This document shows, one piece after another, positions 1-12,794 of a DNA stretch of 64,000 bases (position 1 is its first letter; the number at the start of each line of letters is the position of its first letter). The position numbers were made by a program, and so were the translations under genes. The notes under the pieces were generated by a model. It did no database searches and had not been told where the DNA came from. It saw only the letters and a list, made by a program, of their open reading frames with translations. The stretch comes from Apis mellifera (Eukaryota > Arthropoda > Insecta > Hymenoptera > Apidae), in the NCBI RefSeq assembly GCF_003254395.2, contig NC_037643.1, forward strand, positions 17,535,463 to 17,599,462. The letters are read 5' to 3'.

Positions 1-3000
1 AATTCTTCGATGAGAAAATTTGCTCGGATAATTGGATAAAATTTCTAGCTCCTATTAGTCGCGACTCCTCACGAAATTACGTATTATCAATTAATTAGAA
101 GACGTTCCTGCTAATTTCTCCCCCTCCGCTTCCCCCTGTCCTTCTTCCTTATCGACAAAGAGTCGTTCCTAATTCGAAATGGAACTCGTAGAAAATGCGA
201 TAGGATGGCGGGGGATGGAGGAGGATGGAAGAGGTAGCCGGAAGGAGAGCGTGGATGGCTCGGGCCAACGGAAGAGACAACGCGCCTGCTTCAATTCCGC
301 GATCTCTGCAACAAATTAGCACGGACAAATTTCCCCCTCGCCTCGAACCCTCCGTTTCTTCCTCGCCTTCTACTCGCCTGAAATTCCCCCTGTCCTCTTC
401 GAGGCAACACCCGATTTTTCTTTCCTAAGAGATCCTAATTTCTCCTCCTCTTTGGCGCGAAAAAGGCAAATCTTACGATCGATTTATTTCGAAGGAGAAT
501 TGAAATTGTTCAGAATGTGGAAAGTACAATTAATTAATGATAAAAAAAATATTCTGCTATTAGAATTAGATTCGACAGTGCACTGCTCTGATATATTTCA
601 ACGTAACGATATATTTTCGGTTCTCATCTCGCGAAAATACGGCTCTTCGTTCGATCTCGAGATCGAGGAAAAAAGGAAGAAGAAAGAAGGGCAATATAAA
701 GGGGCATAAGACAAAACGAATGAAAATTTTACAACGACGACTGACAATCGTGAATTTCGCCCCCTTGCTGTTTCCTATAGAGGCCTGGACGACGGACGGA
801 CCGACGGTGCACCGACCCTCCTCCATTGTCTCTAACCGGCCCCCCTCCGGTTAGGAAGCGCGCGATAATAAATATAGAGAAAATGAAAAATTATTAAAAA
901 CTTCCTTTTTAGCCTTGGTAATCCTCGTCGCCCCCAGAGATGCCGCATTAAAAACCTGCCACCACCCCCGGCGACCTCTTTCCACCTCCGCCGCTTTCTC
1001 CACCCTTGTCCATCCCGACTCACGGAGATTTCTCCGGGGTTGGGTGTCCGGACACGCGAATTATTTATACGTAAAAGTCCTCTGACGACATTGCCACGGT
1101 GTTGCCGTGTTAAATCACGGACGCACGATCTCCTCATCGCAGAGTTAGAAGATCGCTAGATCGATCGATGACGAGAGAGGGAAGGGATGTTTTTTCATCG
1201 TGGTAACGAGGATGGGGTTGGAAAATTAGGCGGGGGGTGGAGGGCAAGTTAACGCCGCGCGGTGGTATAAAAGGCAATGTCCTTTTGCATCCTCGTGCGC
1301 CGATTGGATTTGCCAATTAATTGCCGACGAGGGATAAAGCCGGCGGAGCGTGGATGAAAGAATAACGACGCGGAAACGAAACGAAATTTAAATATTCTCG
1401 CGGTGGTATTGCCGACATTCCTCTGAGCCTCTCTCCCCGAGCTCGCAGCAGGGAGAGGGGAGGAGAAAGAGGAGGTGGAGGTGGAGGAGGAGGAGAGCGC
1501 GAGCTCGGTGTAATTGCAAAATTGCATTAGCTTTGTGTTCTTCTGCCGTTCGCCCAGACGTAAGAGATACGCGCGTGGAGGCGCGTTGCATCGGATGATT
1601 CATATGGATTTCTCTCCTCCCCCTTCCCCGCCTTTCTTTTCTCTCTTTTCCTCGAATCGCCAAAATTTCTTCTCCTTCTCCGAAATTTCAACTCCCTCGA
1701 TCGGAGCGAAGAGTATTCTTTTAATCACGCTCCTCCCGGAGATTTAACGATTTTGTCGCGTATCATTTTCCACTTGCGAGTCCGGTTAATGCATCCCGCG
1801 GTCGTCAAAATAAGCCACGCTACCCGTAGTAATAAATCCCGAGATTATCATGATATAATAGACGCGCCCGTGAAACATTCAGTCCTTTTCATACCGCCTC
1901 CAATTCTCCGTCCGGTGGAAAGTTTCCGAAGGATACGTAATAATCCTCTCCGCAATTCCGCGCCTCTCCCTCTCTCTCTCTATAGAGAGCACACGACAGA
2001 AGAAGGGAAACGAGAGGAGGTGTGGAAAAGAGAGGGGGCGGGTAAAAAGAGAAGGACGCCGCAGGGGGAGGAGGAGGCCGGTGGCTGGTGTATTAGATTT
2101 GCTTTCTAGGACACTTTAATCAAAATGTACCTATGTAAATTTTTGAATACACATCCCTCGTCTCCCGCGATGTTTGTATAGGTCAGGCGAAGGTATTTTC
2201 CTGGCGAGCCACCACTGTCGCGGCCCCGCCCCCTTCCGCCGCCGCGTCCCCGTGAATTAAAGAATTTGCAATTCTGAAATTCAGGTGATCGCACACATAC
2301 GTACGTACGTACGCGCGCACCCGGTTTTATCTCCTCGCCGGGTCTTTCCTCACCGGGTTGTAAGTATCGACCCGAGTGTGTACACCCCCGCTCGGTGGAC
2401 CACTCGCTCTCCCCGGAAGGAATGCGGGCTACGGATTTCCTGTCCAAGAACGTTCCTCGATTCTCTCCTGTTTTTTTCCTGAATATAAACATTTAGGAAA
2501 CGGAGCGCGTTTGCAAGTTGAATTTTGAACAGAAAAAGATAATATTCCGTCGAATATTATTGGGATGCGTTTATATTTATCGCAGCGAAGAATAAGGGTG
2601 GGCGGACGAGGATAGATCGCGAAACACCGCGAGGAGATGAAAGGCTCGCGGGCGACGAATTTCAAGATAAATTCCAAAGGACAATTACGACATTTTAATT
2701 GCACAATACCCGGCCACATAGAGGACGTCGAACAGAGGATAGGGGGTGGGGGGAGAGCGAGGAGTAAAAAGGAGAAGAGAGGCGACAGAGAAGAGGCGGG
2801 GATGGAAAAGGCGAAAGAAGAGAAAGATGGACAAAGGGGTGGCGCGGTGGTGGGGATGGACGGGCACAAGAAATGACCGACCAAGCACACACGCGTATAA
2901 TTATAATAACATTACTTGACAGAGATGGCAGCGAGAGACGAGCCTTGCCGGACAGGCTCCGCCGAGCATTGAAATATTATACCTACCAAAGAGAAAATAA

Positions 3001-3370
3001 TTAAAATTCAACCCTTGCGCTTGCTTGCTTGCCTCGCATACGAACACAGAGGCGAGCGCGCGCGCGCGCGCGCGCTCTCTCTCTCCCATCGACGTACTTA
3101 CCCACGTATCGCACGGTAACCACCCCATCCTTCACCACCTCCCCCCCACCCCTCGCTCGCTCGCTCCTTTCCTAAGGATGGGGTTTCCCATATTTTTTCC
3201 ACCGCCGTAGGTACCAGGTATTCTAGAAACGTTTGTTCGTTACGGACGTGATTCCGAGCATCGTTCCACGCTAAGTAGAAAAATCTACCCGTGCACGGTG
3301 CTCGCGCATCGGATTATCAAATCCAACGCCACGTCCTTTTAATCCCTTCCCGCTTTTATTTATCAGGATC
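1..3370. other. Noncoding DNA, no gene recognised
   Basis: I see no supportable gene here. Open frames are at most about 150 codons, overlap on both strands and are rich in Ser/Pro/Arg, as expected from CT/GA-rich DNA. The stretch holds purine-rich blocks (about 1440-1500 and 1985-2090), a short run of ACGT units near 2298-2312 and a GC/CT microsatellite near 3056-3086. A TATA-like word occurs at about 1265 (GTATAAAAGG), but nothing downstream looks like a gene, so it is not called as a promoter. Confidence 0.6.
3056..3086. repeat. (GC)n-(CT)n compound microsatellite
   Basis: An alternating GC run passes directly into CT repeats. Alternating GC of this kind can adopt Z-DNA, a known property of such sequence that has not been shown here. 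Confidence 0.85.
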
Positions 3371-3763
3371 TCGATCATTCTTCGACATCTTCTTACCTAT
3401 AATTTATTATTTCGTATTATATTTTCACATTATCTAGAATAGATAAGAAACGATTAAAAATTAAATTTTTAGGAAGGATTGATGGGTTTAACGTTATTCG
3501 ATCATCCTTCGACATCTTCTTACCTATAATTTATTATTTCGTATTACATTTTTACATTACCTAGAGATAGTAGATAAGAAACGATTAAAAATTAAATTTT
3601 TAGGAAGGATTGATGGGTTTAACGTTATTCGATCATCCTTCGACATCTTCTTACCTATAATTTATTATTTATGTATTATATTTTTACATTGCCTAGAGAT
3701 AGTAGATAAGAAACGATTAAAAATTAAATTTTTAGGAAGGATTGATGGGTTTAACGTTATTCG
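3371..3763. repeat. Tandem array, three units of about 130 bp
   Basis: Three head-to-tail copies start at 3371, 3498 and 3629, giving units of about 127, 131 and 135 bp. Each begins with a TCGATCAT word followed by CTTCGACATCTTCTTACC, continues through an AT-rich core with TTTATTATTT, and ends with GGATTGATGGGTTTAACG. The copies are nearly identical apart from small indels in the core, which suggests recent duplication or homogenisation. The unit has no significant open frame and I do not recognise its family. Confidence 0.93.
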
Positions 3764-5218
3764 TTCTTACGAAAGAGAGAGAGAGAGAAGAAGAGTGACT
3801 CGTAAGAAGGAGGATAAACTTTCTATACGGGATACTTGGAGCAAAATATGCATTAATAAAACCGTATTAATCTCGTAGGGGGAAGATGGAGAGCGATATT
3901 GTATATCGGGCGACGTCCTCGACGCGTCACTTCGCCGCCCCCGCTCCTCCTAACTTTTTCATGAATAATCCCGAAGCTAATTTGAATAAATTATAACGGG
4001 CGGCGTTTGACCGGGGGGGAGGGGGGAGGGGGTCGAATTCTCTTCACGCTCGCTATTGATAGCCGTGAAAACGGAACAACGCTCCCCGACGCAGGAGGAG
4101 GAAGAGGGTGGGGGTGGGTGGATGGTTTCCGCGGCTTCCATTAATTCCTTTGTCTCCCGTTTGTGGCCGGAGAAGTGATTTTCAAGGACTCTCCGCTGCT
4201 TTTTTCCTCCCCCTCCGGCCAATCCATTAAAATATCAATTAGAACGCGTACTCGCTTCGCTTCCCCCTCTTCCAGATCGATTCCCTTTTACTTTCTCCTT
4301 CTTCCCTTTCTTTCTTATATCGCAAACGTTGCATCGTTTTTCGAAAATCGAGTCCAGTCCCATTGAACGAAGGAAAGAAGGAAAGATGGCTTGTTAGATA
4401 TCGTTAAATTAATCTCCTTAATTCGAAACGAATTCTTTCGATCTCGAATTCCTCCGCGATACGATTTCGTCTGAACGGAGGGGTGTGGATGGAAGAATCG
4501 GGGATCGTTTCCTTCAGATCCCTTCCCTGGATGAGAGGAATCGGTGTCTACAAGCGTTATTCGTATCGAGGAGAAGTTCAAACTCCAACCCCCTCGAAGT
4601 CACCATTCACCCACCCTATTCCTCCTCCGGCGACAAATAAGCAACAGAACGAACGAACGCTCCTATCTCAGCCGACAACTCGTCTCGGAAGCACTTTAGA
4701 TTCTCGAGCCTTGATTCGATTCGGGATCTCCTCCTCCTCTTGTCATCTTTTAATCAATGATTAATATTTTCAATACAAACAAGATTGCTAATAAGATAAC
4801 AAGAGGAGAATCTTTTCTCTCTTCATTCTTTTCGTTACACGTTGTGGAGAGAAAACTTGGAGAGCTTTTCTTTTTTTTATTCATTTTCAATCGGGATGCG
4901 CGAAGAAACGCGCGAGAAATAATGAGTCGGTTTATATTCATCCTCGTTCACCCGGTGGAAGGGGGAGGATCGTGACGCGTTACGAGGATACCGCAAGGTT
5001 TTATAAGAGAGGAGGGAGAAGGAGGATTGGCAGTATGGGGAAAATTGAAAATGAGCATAAAAAGTATAAGAAAGTGAGGCAGCACCAAGGCCAAGATTGC
5101 CGTGGAACATTGTTCGGCAAAGGGGCAATTCATTTTCGTATGCTATATCAATTTCTTGCTTCGCCTCCTTTCCTCCTCCTCGTCGTCTTCATCGTCGTCC
5201 CTCCTAAAAAACTTGCGT

Positions 5219-5243
5219 GTCTCCTCCTCCTCCTCCTCCTCCT
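5219..5243. repeat. (CTC)n microsatellite
   Basis: About eight CTC units run in a pyrimidine-only tract on the plus strand. This run produces the poly-Ser and poly-Leu open frames seen here, so those frames are artefacts. Confidence 0.88.
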
Positions 5244-5450
5244 TTTTAAGCATCGCCTTCGCTTCAACCCTCCCCCCATCCTTCGATCTATACTCTCTCG
5301 TTTCATCCCTTAAAACTGTTAACTCCGCCAGACATCAAGGGGAATGCGAATTAGCCCGGCTGTCTTATCCGCGCCGATAAAAATGACGATGAAAAGAGAG
5401 AACGAGGGAGAGAGAGGTTCGTTCCAAACGATCTCTCCTTTCGTAAAACT

Positions 5451-5468
5451 TATATATATATATATATA
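5451..5468. repeat. (TA)9 microsatellite
   Basis: A pure TA dinucleotide run flanked by unique sequence. Confidence 0.88.
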
Positions 5469-7522
5469 CACCTTAATCGATCCCTCCCCTTCCCATCGTC
5501 TTTAAAATATTTCACGTCCGTATAAATGCACGGATGCTTCCTTTGAAGCTGCTCGACAAAGCTCCTCAACAACGAGAAAAAAAATTTCTTCCCCTTCTCT
5601 CGAAATTTTTCCTCGGATATATACATTTCTCTTTCTCCTTTCTTTCTTCCTAATTGGGCCACGATCTCTACGCCCCCCCTCTTCCTCTCTCGTGACGAGA
5701 TCTGGAAAAGGGAGAATATTTCGTGGAAGCGTCACGGTTACGTGAATACACGGGGCGCGTGTTGAGGGGGCGTTGGCAAAGGGTTGGCGAGAGAAACGAA
5801 AGTCGAGGCACTCGATCGATCATGCATTATAGACTGGAAGCCGACAGCCGGTGATAGATCGTGGTAATTAAATAACTCGTTGCGATCGTGCCCGGGACTC
5901 GGTCGAAGAGGAGGGGAGGGGAGGTTCGGCAACATGTGCACGTCATTCCTGGACGGGGTGTAATTGACAGGGCAATTGATAATAGCCTTTGAGACGACAG
6001 TATCTCCAAGAATTAGCGGCACGCGAAGTGTCGACCTTCGTCGACGAATTGACAGAAGAGCGAGGAGGAGGAGGGATCGATGGACAAAATGTTGTTTCGT
6101 ATAATAATAGCAGCGTCTCTCGATATGAAACGACATCGGTTTCATCGGAGGAAAGTAAGGCACGCACGAATCTAATTAATAATGAGCGAGGCCTCCGGGA
6201 GTCGAGTCGCGGTCCAGCGGCGTTTAATTATTTTCCGAGTGAAATATGCACGGCGAGCCACCGCGATACGAGAAGGAAACGGACGGCGCTACGTTGGCGA
6301 GGAGGTGGTTGCCGGTCGACAGGGGCACGCGAAAAATATTGCCCCTTCGTTCCATCTTTCGTCGGCTCTCGCCTATATTTAATCGAGAGATATCGCGGGA
6401 CTGGATAACGCCGGCTATCGGATCCACGTCACGCGATCTTTCTTTCGGTAAAAGTCGTGAAACAAAGAGATAAATTCTTCGTGGTTGAAAGCATATATAT
6501 ATATACATTATCGTAAAAATTCCTTTCAAAAGGAGGAGGAGGAGAAAAATATTCGTTTCAAAGAATCTGGATATCATCGAGGGCAATCGATACGGCAGTC
6601 ACGTGGAGAATGCGCGGAAAGATTCCCCGGCGAGGTTTTCTTATTCGAAGGGATACCTGGGAGATATGGAGGCTCGGTTCCCTTGGCGCGAAGGGAAGGA
6701 AGGGGGGGGCCAATTTTCACAGCGGTGAGATATATCCGGAGGTCTCGGAGCACCGAAGGGTTGGCGGCAAAGATCACAAGTAATTGAATGGGGGTGAGAG
6801 GGTGGTGGTCTCGCTCCAACCCCCGTGAGTGTTCAACCAATTAATCCACTTCAATCCAGAAAGCAGCTCTCTGAGCATCGAGCAACCTTTTTTTCCCTCT
6901 CTCTCTCTCCTCCTCCTCCATTACGCCGCAGACGCGTCAAGATGTATCGAGATCGAAACAGACGCGAACCCGTTGGGATTGGAAAACGGACGGACGGATC
7001 TTATTCCCTTCCCCAATCCACTTGTCGCGCCAGAAATTAACAAACGTTCGACGAATTATTTTCTCAGGGAATCGATTTCGTATTATATCCGATGATAAGG
7101 AAAAACGTTGACGAGGATCCGAATTAAGGGCGGATATTGGACGGAGCGCACAGCTGAACGCGCGTAGCAACGAACGAATTCGTCCCAGATTGGAAATCTG
7201 GAAGCGGGAATTGGAGGACGGTGGCCGCGTCTGGAAACGTTGCGGTATCAAAGTGATCCCGCAACACCAATTAAGTCCCTTTCAGGGCGGATCGTGGGCG
7301 GGATGGGTCGGCCAATAAAACAAAGTAAATCCGCGTCTGGTCTAATCTTATAGATAGAGAGGTAGCGGGCGGGAAAGAGTTTTCTCGCCGGCACGTAAAG
7401 TAACGATTACCAGATATTCCTGAGATACGAGGGAAAGAGATTTTAACCCTGGCCCACCGCAAATCCTCCCATGTATCCCCTAATAATACTCAATTTTCCT
7501 CTGGATTAATAGCGGTTTACCT

Positions 7523-7536
7523 CCCCCCCCCCCCCC
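7523..7536. repeat. Poly-C tract (14 C)
   Basis: A run of 14 cytosines. Long C/G homopolymers are prone to length errors in sequencing, so the exact count is uncertain. Confidence 0.85.
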
Positions 7537-10500
7537 GATCTTCCTTTCGTTTCCAAACCTTCGAAGCTTCCTCTCCCTCGATCTTTCGATTTCCGATTTC
7601 TCGATCTCGTACGTGCTGTTAATACACCGAGAAGCGAGAATTATCGCGGAGAAAAAGTCGTTTCATTATCGAAACGGCGGAAAAGTGGAAGTTTAAAGGT
7701 AGTGGTGGAGGGGGTTGAAAGCGGGCCCCGGTGTACAGATTGTCGAATCGAGAAAGGACAACAGGGGGCAGGCAGCATGCTAATTTATAGCACCCTGGCG
7801 CTCCATTACGAATATTTATCCGCGGTGAGTTTAATCTAAACTTGGAGGAGACTCGTCCCCCTCCCCCGCGCCGTCCCCCCTTTCGAGGGTGTCACTCATC
7901 TTTCTCCATCCAACCGCCTACCGTCTACGCTCGCCTACTTCTCTTCCTCTCCAAGGGAGAAATCCTCGCCACCTTAACGACGTATTGTCTCTGCGACTTA
8001 TCAAAACAATTCGTTCAACTACTATTTCATGCCCTCCTCCTTGGTAGGGAACCGTTGTTTCATCCGTCACTGATTAAACCAGCCTAGGGTAAAATCTTAC
8101 GTTGTCCTTTCTCTCTCTCTTTCTCTCTCTGCGAAAACTTTCGATTGCTGGCAACTTTAATCCGCTTTCTCCCTTTTTTTTCTTCTTCTCTCTGTTTAAT
8201 TAAACGCCTATGTCTCGAAGCGAAATTTCGAGCGATGTAACAACTCGAGATCGATGTCTCGTCGCGAGCAAATTTTATATATTTCTGGAACGAGATAATC
8301 TCGGGGAGGGGAAGAAAAAAGAGAGGCGTACGTTAATTTCGGCCCTCTCTCTCTCTCCCCGTTATCTCCTTATTCCTCGCCACCCCATTTTTCCGAACCT
8401 CCTTTGCATATTAACAATATTGCTCTCCGAAGCGATGGAGCGGTTTTAGGATAAAAAATTATGAGGACAGCCGAACCCCTCGCGAACCCTCCTCCCTCCA
8501 GCTGTATTTCTCTTCATCTCCTTCCCCCTCCTCTTTCTTCTTCTTTTTACGATACTGCCAATTACACGCCTGTTTGAATTCACTATCCGACCGAGGCGAA
8601 TATAAATTTTTATCTTCCTTCTTTCCTTGCGAAGCTCCAGTTAAAAGTGTTTCCTTCGAATCGAATCGGTTAACTAAACCTTCTTCTTCTCTCGAATATA
8701 CGAATATATGAAAGGGCTCTCGTTTTCGAGGACGATATTACACGGTAATAGATATTACGCGTCTGCCTCGCATATTAGCGCTTCAATATACACGAAATAC
8801 GCTTTGTCCTTTGTGAAAAATTCGCGTCGCGCCTTTAGAACGAGGAGGCGAGAGGAGAGGCGCTCGCTCGAGCGCGTTGTCGGATCGAACCGCGGATATT
8901 CGAGTTCTAAGACGAGAAATTTTCGAGAGAGAGGAAATTCAGGATGGAAATGGTGTGGCGGATCGAAACGGGTCGGCGAAAGAGCGGGTCGCCTGCCTCA
9001 AACTTCGCTCCGTTCGTTTTTATTTATACCGCATTATTTACTTAGCGTGCATCCCGCGAACTGTGCAGTATAAAGCGGAGACTGGAGGAGAGGAGACTCC
9101 GGATATAAGCACACAAGCTGGTTCATTAGAGACATTTGAGCTCCTCGCGAGGATGGGTGCCTGGAACGGGTGGTGGTGGACGGGAAGAAGAGGGGATTGG
9201 GGATCGTGGGGGAGGGAGAGAGGGCTTGCAGGGGTGGTCTCTCACCGGGGTGGTTGGGTGGAAACAGACAAAATCAACAACGAGTAACGAGAACTCCGCG
9301 ATATTAATCCACTCGTCGAGTTTTCAAACTTCCTACAAAGGCACCGCACCCCATAACTACCCACCCTTGTTCACCCCCCCCCTCCATCCATCCAGCTAGC
9401 TTCACCTTTCTCAACCGTAGTTTGCGTGTTTGCGAACGAAACCATAATCAATATTTTATCGTTTTACCCAGCGACAGATGCGTCTTGATTACGAGAAATT
9501 ATCAAATATATCCTGTTGCTTGCCTCGCCCCGCTTTTAATCTCCTCGAGCTCCTCCGTCTCCACGACCACCACGTTTTCAATTCGTGTCTCTCGTACCGG
9601 AGAAGGAAATTTTTTAAAATTATTTTCGAACGAGAAGGGGAAAGAATCGATATCGTGGGTGAATCGTGATAAAAGTTGTGTTGTCGCGTGTCAATGACTC
9701 GCGCCGTTAATCATCGGGATCAATTGACCCACGGGAGCATCGTATCGGATATATTCTTGCACGGTCTCGATGTCAATTGCGGCACGCGCCAACGATTCAT
9801 CCCGTTCGTGATCGACTCGAAGAACGAGTCACCAATTACGTCACCGTCGGATCCGTACGCGTGTTCGATCGTTAAGAATCGTAAACCGTATTATTTTTAG
9901 TCCCTCGGTGTTTATTGGCGAGAATATCAGGGAGGAGGAACAAAAAAATGAGGAAGCACAGGAGGAGGAATTTCTCGAAGAAATACAATTCTCTCTCGTT
10001 TGTTCTTTAAAAGTGATCGATAGCCGGGCGAAGCACACGAGGGTAGTTGTAGTAGTTGTGGCGGAGGGAAAATCACGGCCAGTGGGAAAAAAGGGAGGCA
10101 TGACTTCCGCCCATGATTCACGCAGAGTCGGAGAAAATGGAGAAGGAATCGAATGCATTAAGATAATTAATTATAAAATTCACGGAGGAAAAACTCGCGT
10201 GGAAAAATATGAAGGCAAAATCGAATAAAGTCTCTCTCTCTTTATTCGACGTTTACTCAAAGGATTCGTGTGTACACCGGAATTGATATGTAAATTCGGC
10301 AAAATATTCCATCTTCCTCTCGCAATTATCATTGTTTCTTTCGTATAACGGGATATCGAGGGAGGGAATTTTTATTTGAACGCAAGGAATATCTTTCTCT
10401 CTTAAGAGAGATTATTTAGGTTTACACGTGATACGACGCGGCGACGACCTCGTTTAATTACTTACGAAAGCATCCCGGCCGTTTCGTGATTCCTCTCGTT

Positions 10501-11110
10501 TAAAACTATGAATCAGAATCAAGAATAGCTACGATATTACCAATTGTATCGGTGAATCGTCATTTATTAATTCGAAGCGCATAGCGACCGAGTTACTCGC
10601 TCTAATAATTTCACGCCTTCGCCGCACAACACAGCTGCCGCTGATCTTAATTAATCTCGAAACCGATCTCGTCAATTTTAATCGACATCCAGCTTCTTTC
10701 TTCTTCTTCTTCTTCTTCCACGTAAATAAAAATCCGCATATATTTTTCAAAATATATAATTTCTCGAGATTTTATCCTCCAGATGGATAACGTTCATCGA
10801 GGAAATCGGAAACGACGAGCAATAAAATTCGATGAGATTCGCGGATTCCTTCCTCGTCTCGGCGAAAAAGGGTTAATGCGACCGATTGCGCGACCCGAAA
10901 AGGAAATCTCGAAATGCAATATTCCCTGATATTCCGTGACGAGGGAGCAGAGGCCGTCCGAGAAAGAAGGGAAAATAAGAAAGAGAGAGAGAGTCAGACT
11001 TTTACCACGGCTCAATATTGGCGCTCCGACATCGTCTCTCTATCCTTCCATTTCCCCCCTCGATCCTCCTCGTCAGTCTTTCGAACCTGGGAACCCGGCC
11101 GTCCTACTTC

Positions 11111-11154
11111 CTCCTCCCTCCCTCCCTCCCTCCCTCCCCCTCCCCCTCCTCGGT
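11111..11154. repeat. (CTCC)n polypyrimidine repeat
   Basis: CTCC units make up a tract of more than 40 bp with almost no purines. It could form triplex (H) DNA. Confidence 0.85.
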
Positions 11155-11428
11155 GGGAGGAACTTACTTGACAACTGTTATTTGCATTTCTATCCTATTG
11201 AAGAGAAAATATCTAATAAAGTTGGCGGGAAACGTCGTCTCGAGGAGAAGAAGAGGAAGAATGCCCGACCCTCCCTACCGCAACTTTGCCTCGCAATTCA
11301 TACTTTCCAGTCGTCGTATTTCCACCGAAACTTGGAATATCCATCCCGAACGAACGATTCGTCGGCTCGAAGAATTCCGCGATCCCCTCCTCCTTCCTTC
11401 TTTTTCTTTCTCCTTTTTTAAACTCGAA

Positions 11429-11448
11429 ATATATATATATATATATAT
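11429..11448. repeat. (AT)10 microsatellite
   Basis: A pure AT dinucleotide run. Confidence 0.88.
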
Positions 11449-12718
11449 CGAGAGGGGAGAAGAAGGATGGAATTTAATAGGAAGCTTCGATACAGATTTA
11501 ACAGATGCAGGAACCGCAGCGATTCGGTGAATATCGGAATAAGGGGAGGAGAGGGGTCGGCGTGAAAAGGTAAACGCGGCGATGATCGCGTCCCCATGAA
11601 ATATGTATTTCAATATAGGTGGCGCCTATACGTGTGTGCACACATATATATGTATAGAGGATCGGTAGCCCGGAACACAACAGGGCCGTGAAAAATTTTA
11701 CGTGGCATTAAAGCCGCCAATATGTCCCTCGTCGGCGGAGGAGTGTAAAAATTGTCGAACGTATTAACGGGGATTTAATAAAAAGAAGGAACGATTCGTC
11801 GGACGATATTATTTCGAAAACCACCGACTCCTCTCTCTCTCTCGATATCGGCGATCATTAAAACCTGCATTAATGCCGCCGGATCGAATTGCTTCCCCCT
11901 TTCTGTTCTATCGAGACGACGACGACGACGATGGTTATCATTATAAATTCCTTTACAGGAGGGGGGGGCCCATAAATATATCGATGTTACACCGTTATTA
12001 ACGAATAGTTCGTCGGTTTTACGGATGGGAAGATTTATCGTCGCGCAATTTAACGCGTCGCTTACCTTTTTTCTCTCCCCCCTCCCCCCTTCTCTATTTC
12101 TTCTTCTCGATTCCTTCTCCGAGTCGATCGAATAAATAATTTTCGCGTTATTGCTCTCGCACCAACGCGCTTCATCCTGGATTGTTTTTTCCATCCGAGG
12201 AGGAGGAGGAGGAAGGAAAATTCCATCGCGCCTACGCCGCGTTGCGTTTTAATTAAAGCAATAAGAACAAGATAAACTCTCGAGAGGGGGAAAGAAGGGA
12301 AGAAGGGATTCGTTACTATTTATTTCTAATTACCTTCGATTCGCCGTGTAATCCGGAAACAAAGGGGGAGGGGAGGAGGATTCTCCTTTCTTTCCTTCCT
12401 TCCTTCTTCCTCCCCCCACCCTTAGGTAATCGAATAATTAAGCCGTTGATTGGAGCTTTATTACCCAATCCGCCAAGTGAGCTTTTATTGGTCCTCCCGA
12501 GCCGGCCGTTGAGTATTTAAAAAGGGTGATTGTCTCTCCCGATTCGGGGGAAATCACCTGCGAGATTGGACGCTGAATAATGTATATCATCCGGTATATC
12601 CCCAATTTCTCCGGCGTTTCATCGAACCGGGGCGAATATTTGCTACTTCGTACGTACGCCGAATGAAACCGGCACGGCGAAATCGAGCCGATTCGAACGT
12701 AACGACCATTCCGTGCGC

Positions 12719-12735
12719 GTGTGTGTGTGTGTGTG
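12719..12735. repeat. (GT)8 microsatellite
   Basis: A GT dinucleotide run lying just before the degenerate array that starts near 12795. Confidence 0.85.
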
Positions 12736-12794
12736 CCTCGTTTCCGTGTTCGAATTATTCGGGTTGGAAATCGGGTGAGCCAGTGATTTAAACG

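Larger units (their letters stand above)
3764..12794. other. Noncoding DNA with many simple repeats
   Basis: About 9 kb without a recognisable gene. It holds CTC, CT, AT, poly-C and CTCC simple repeats (the main ones are listed separately) between unique AT-rich stretches. A high-complexity patch at about 9676-9900 keeps an open frame of 74 codons. It has no recognisable domain and could equally be a conserved noncoding element. No RNA gene was recognised. Confidence 0.55.
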
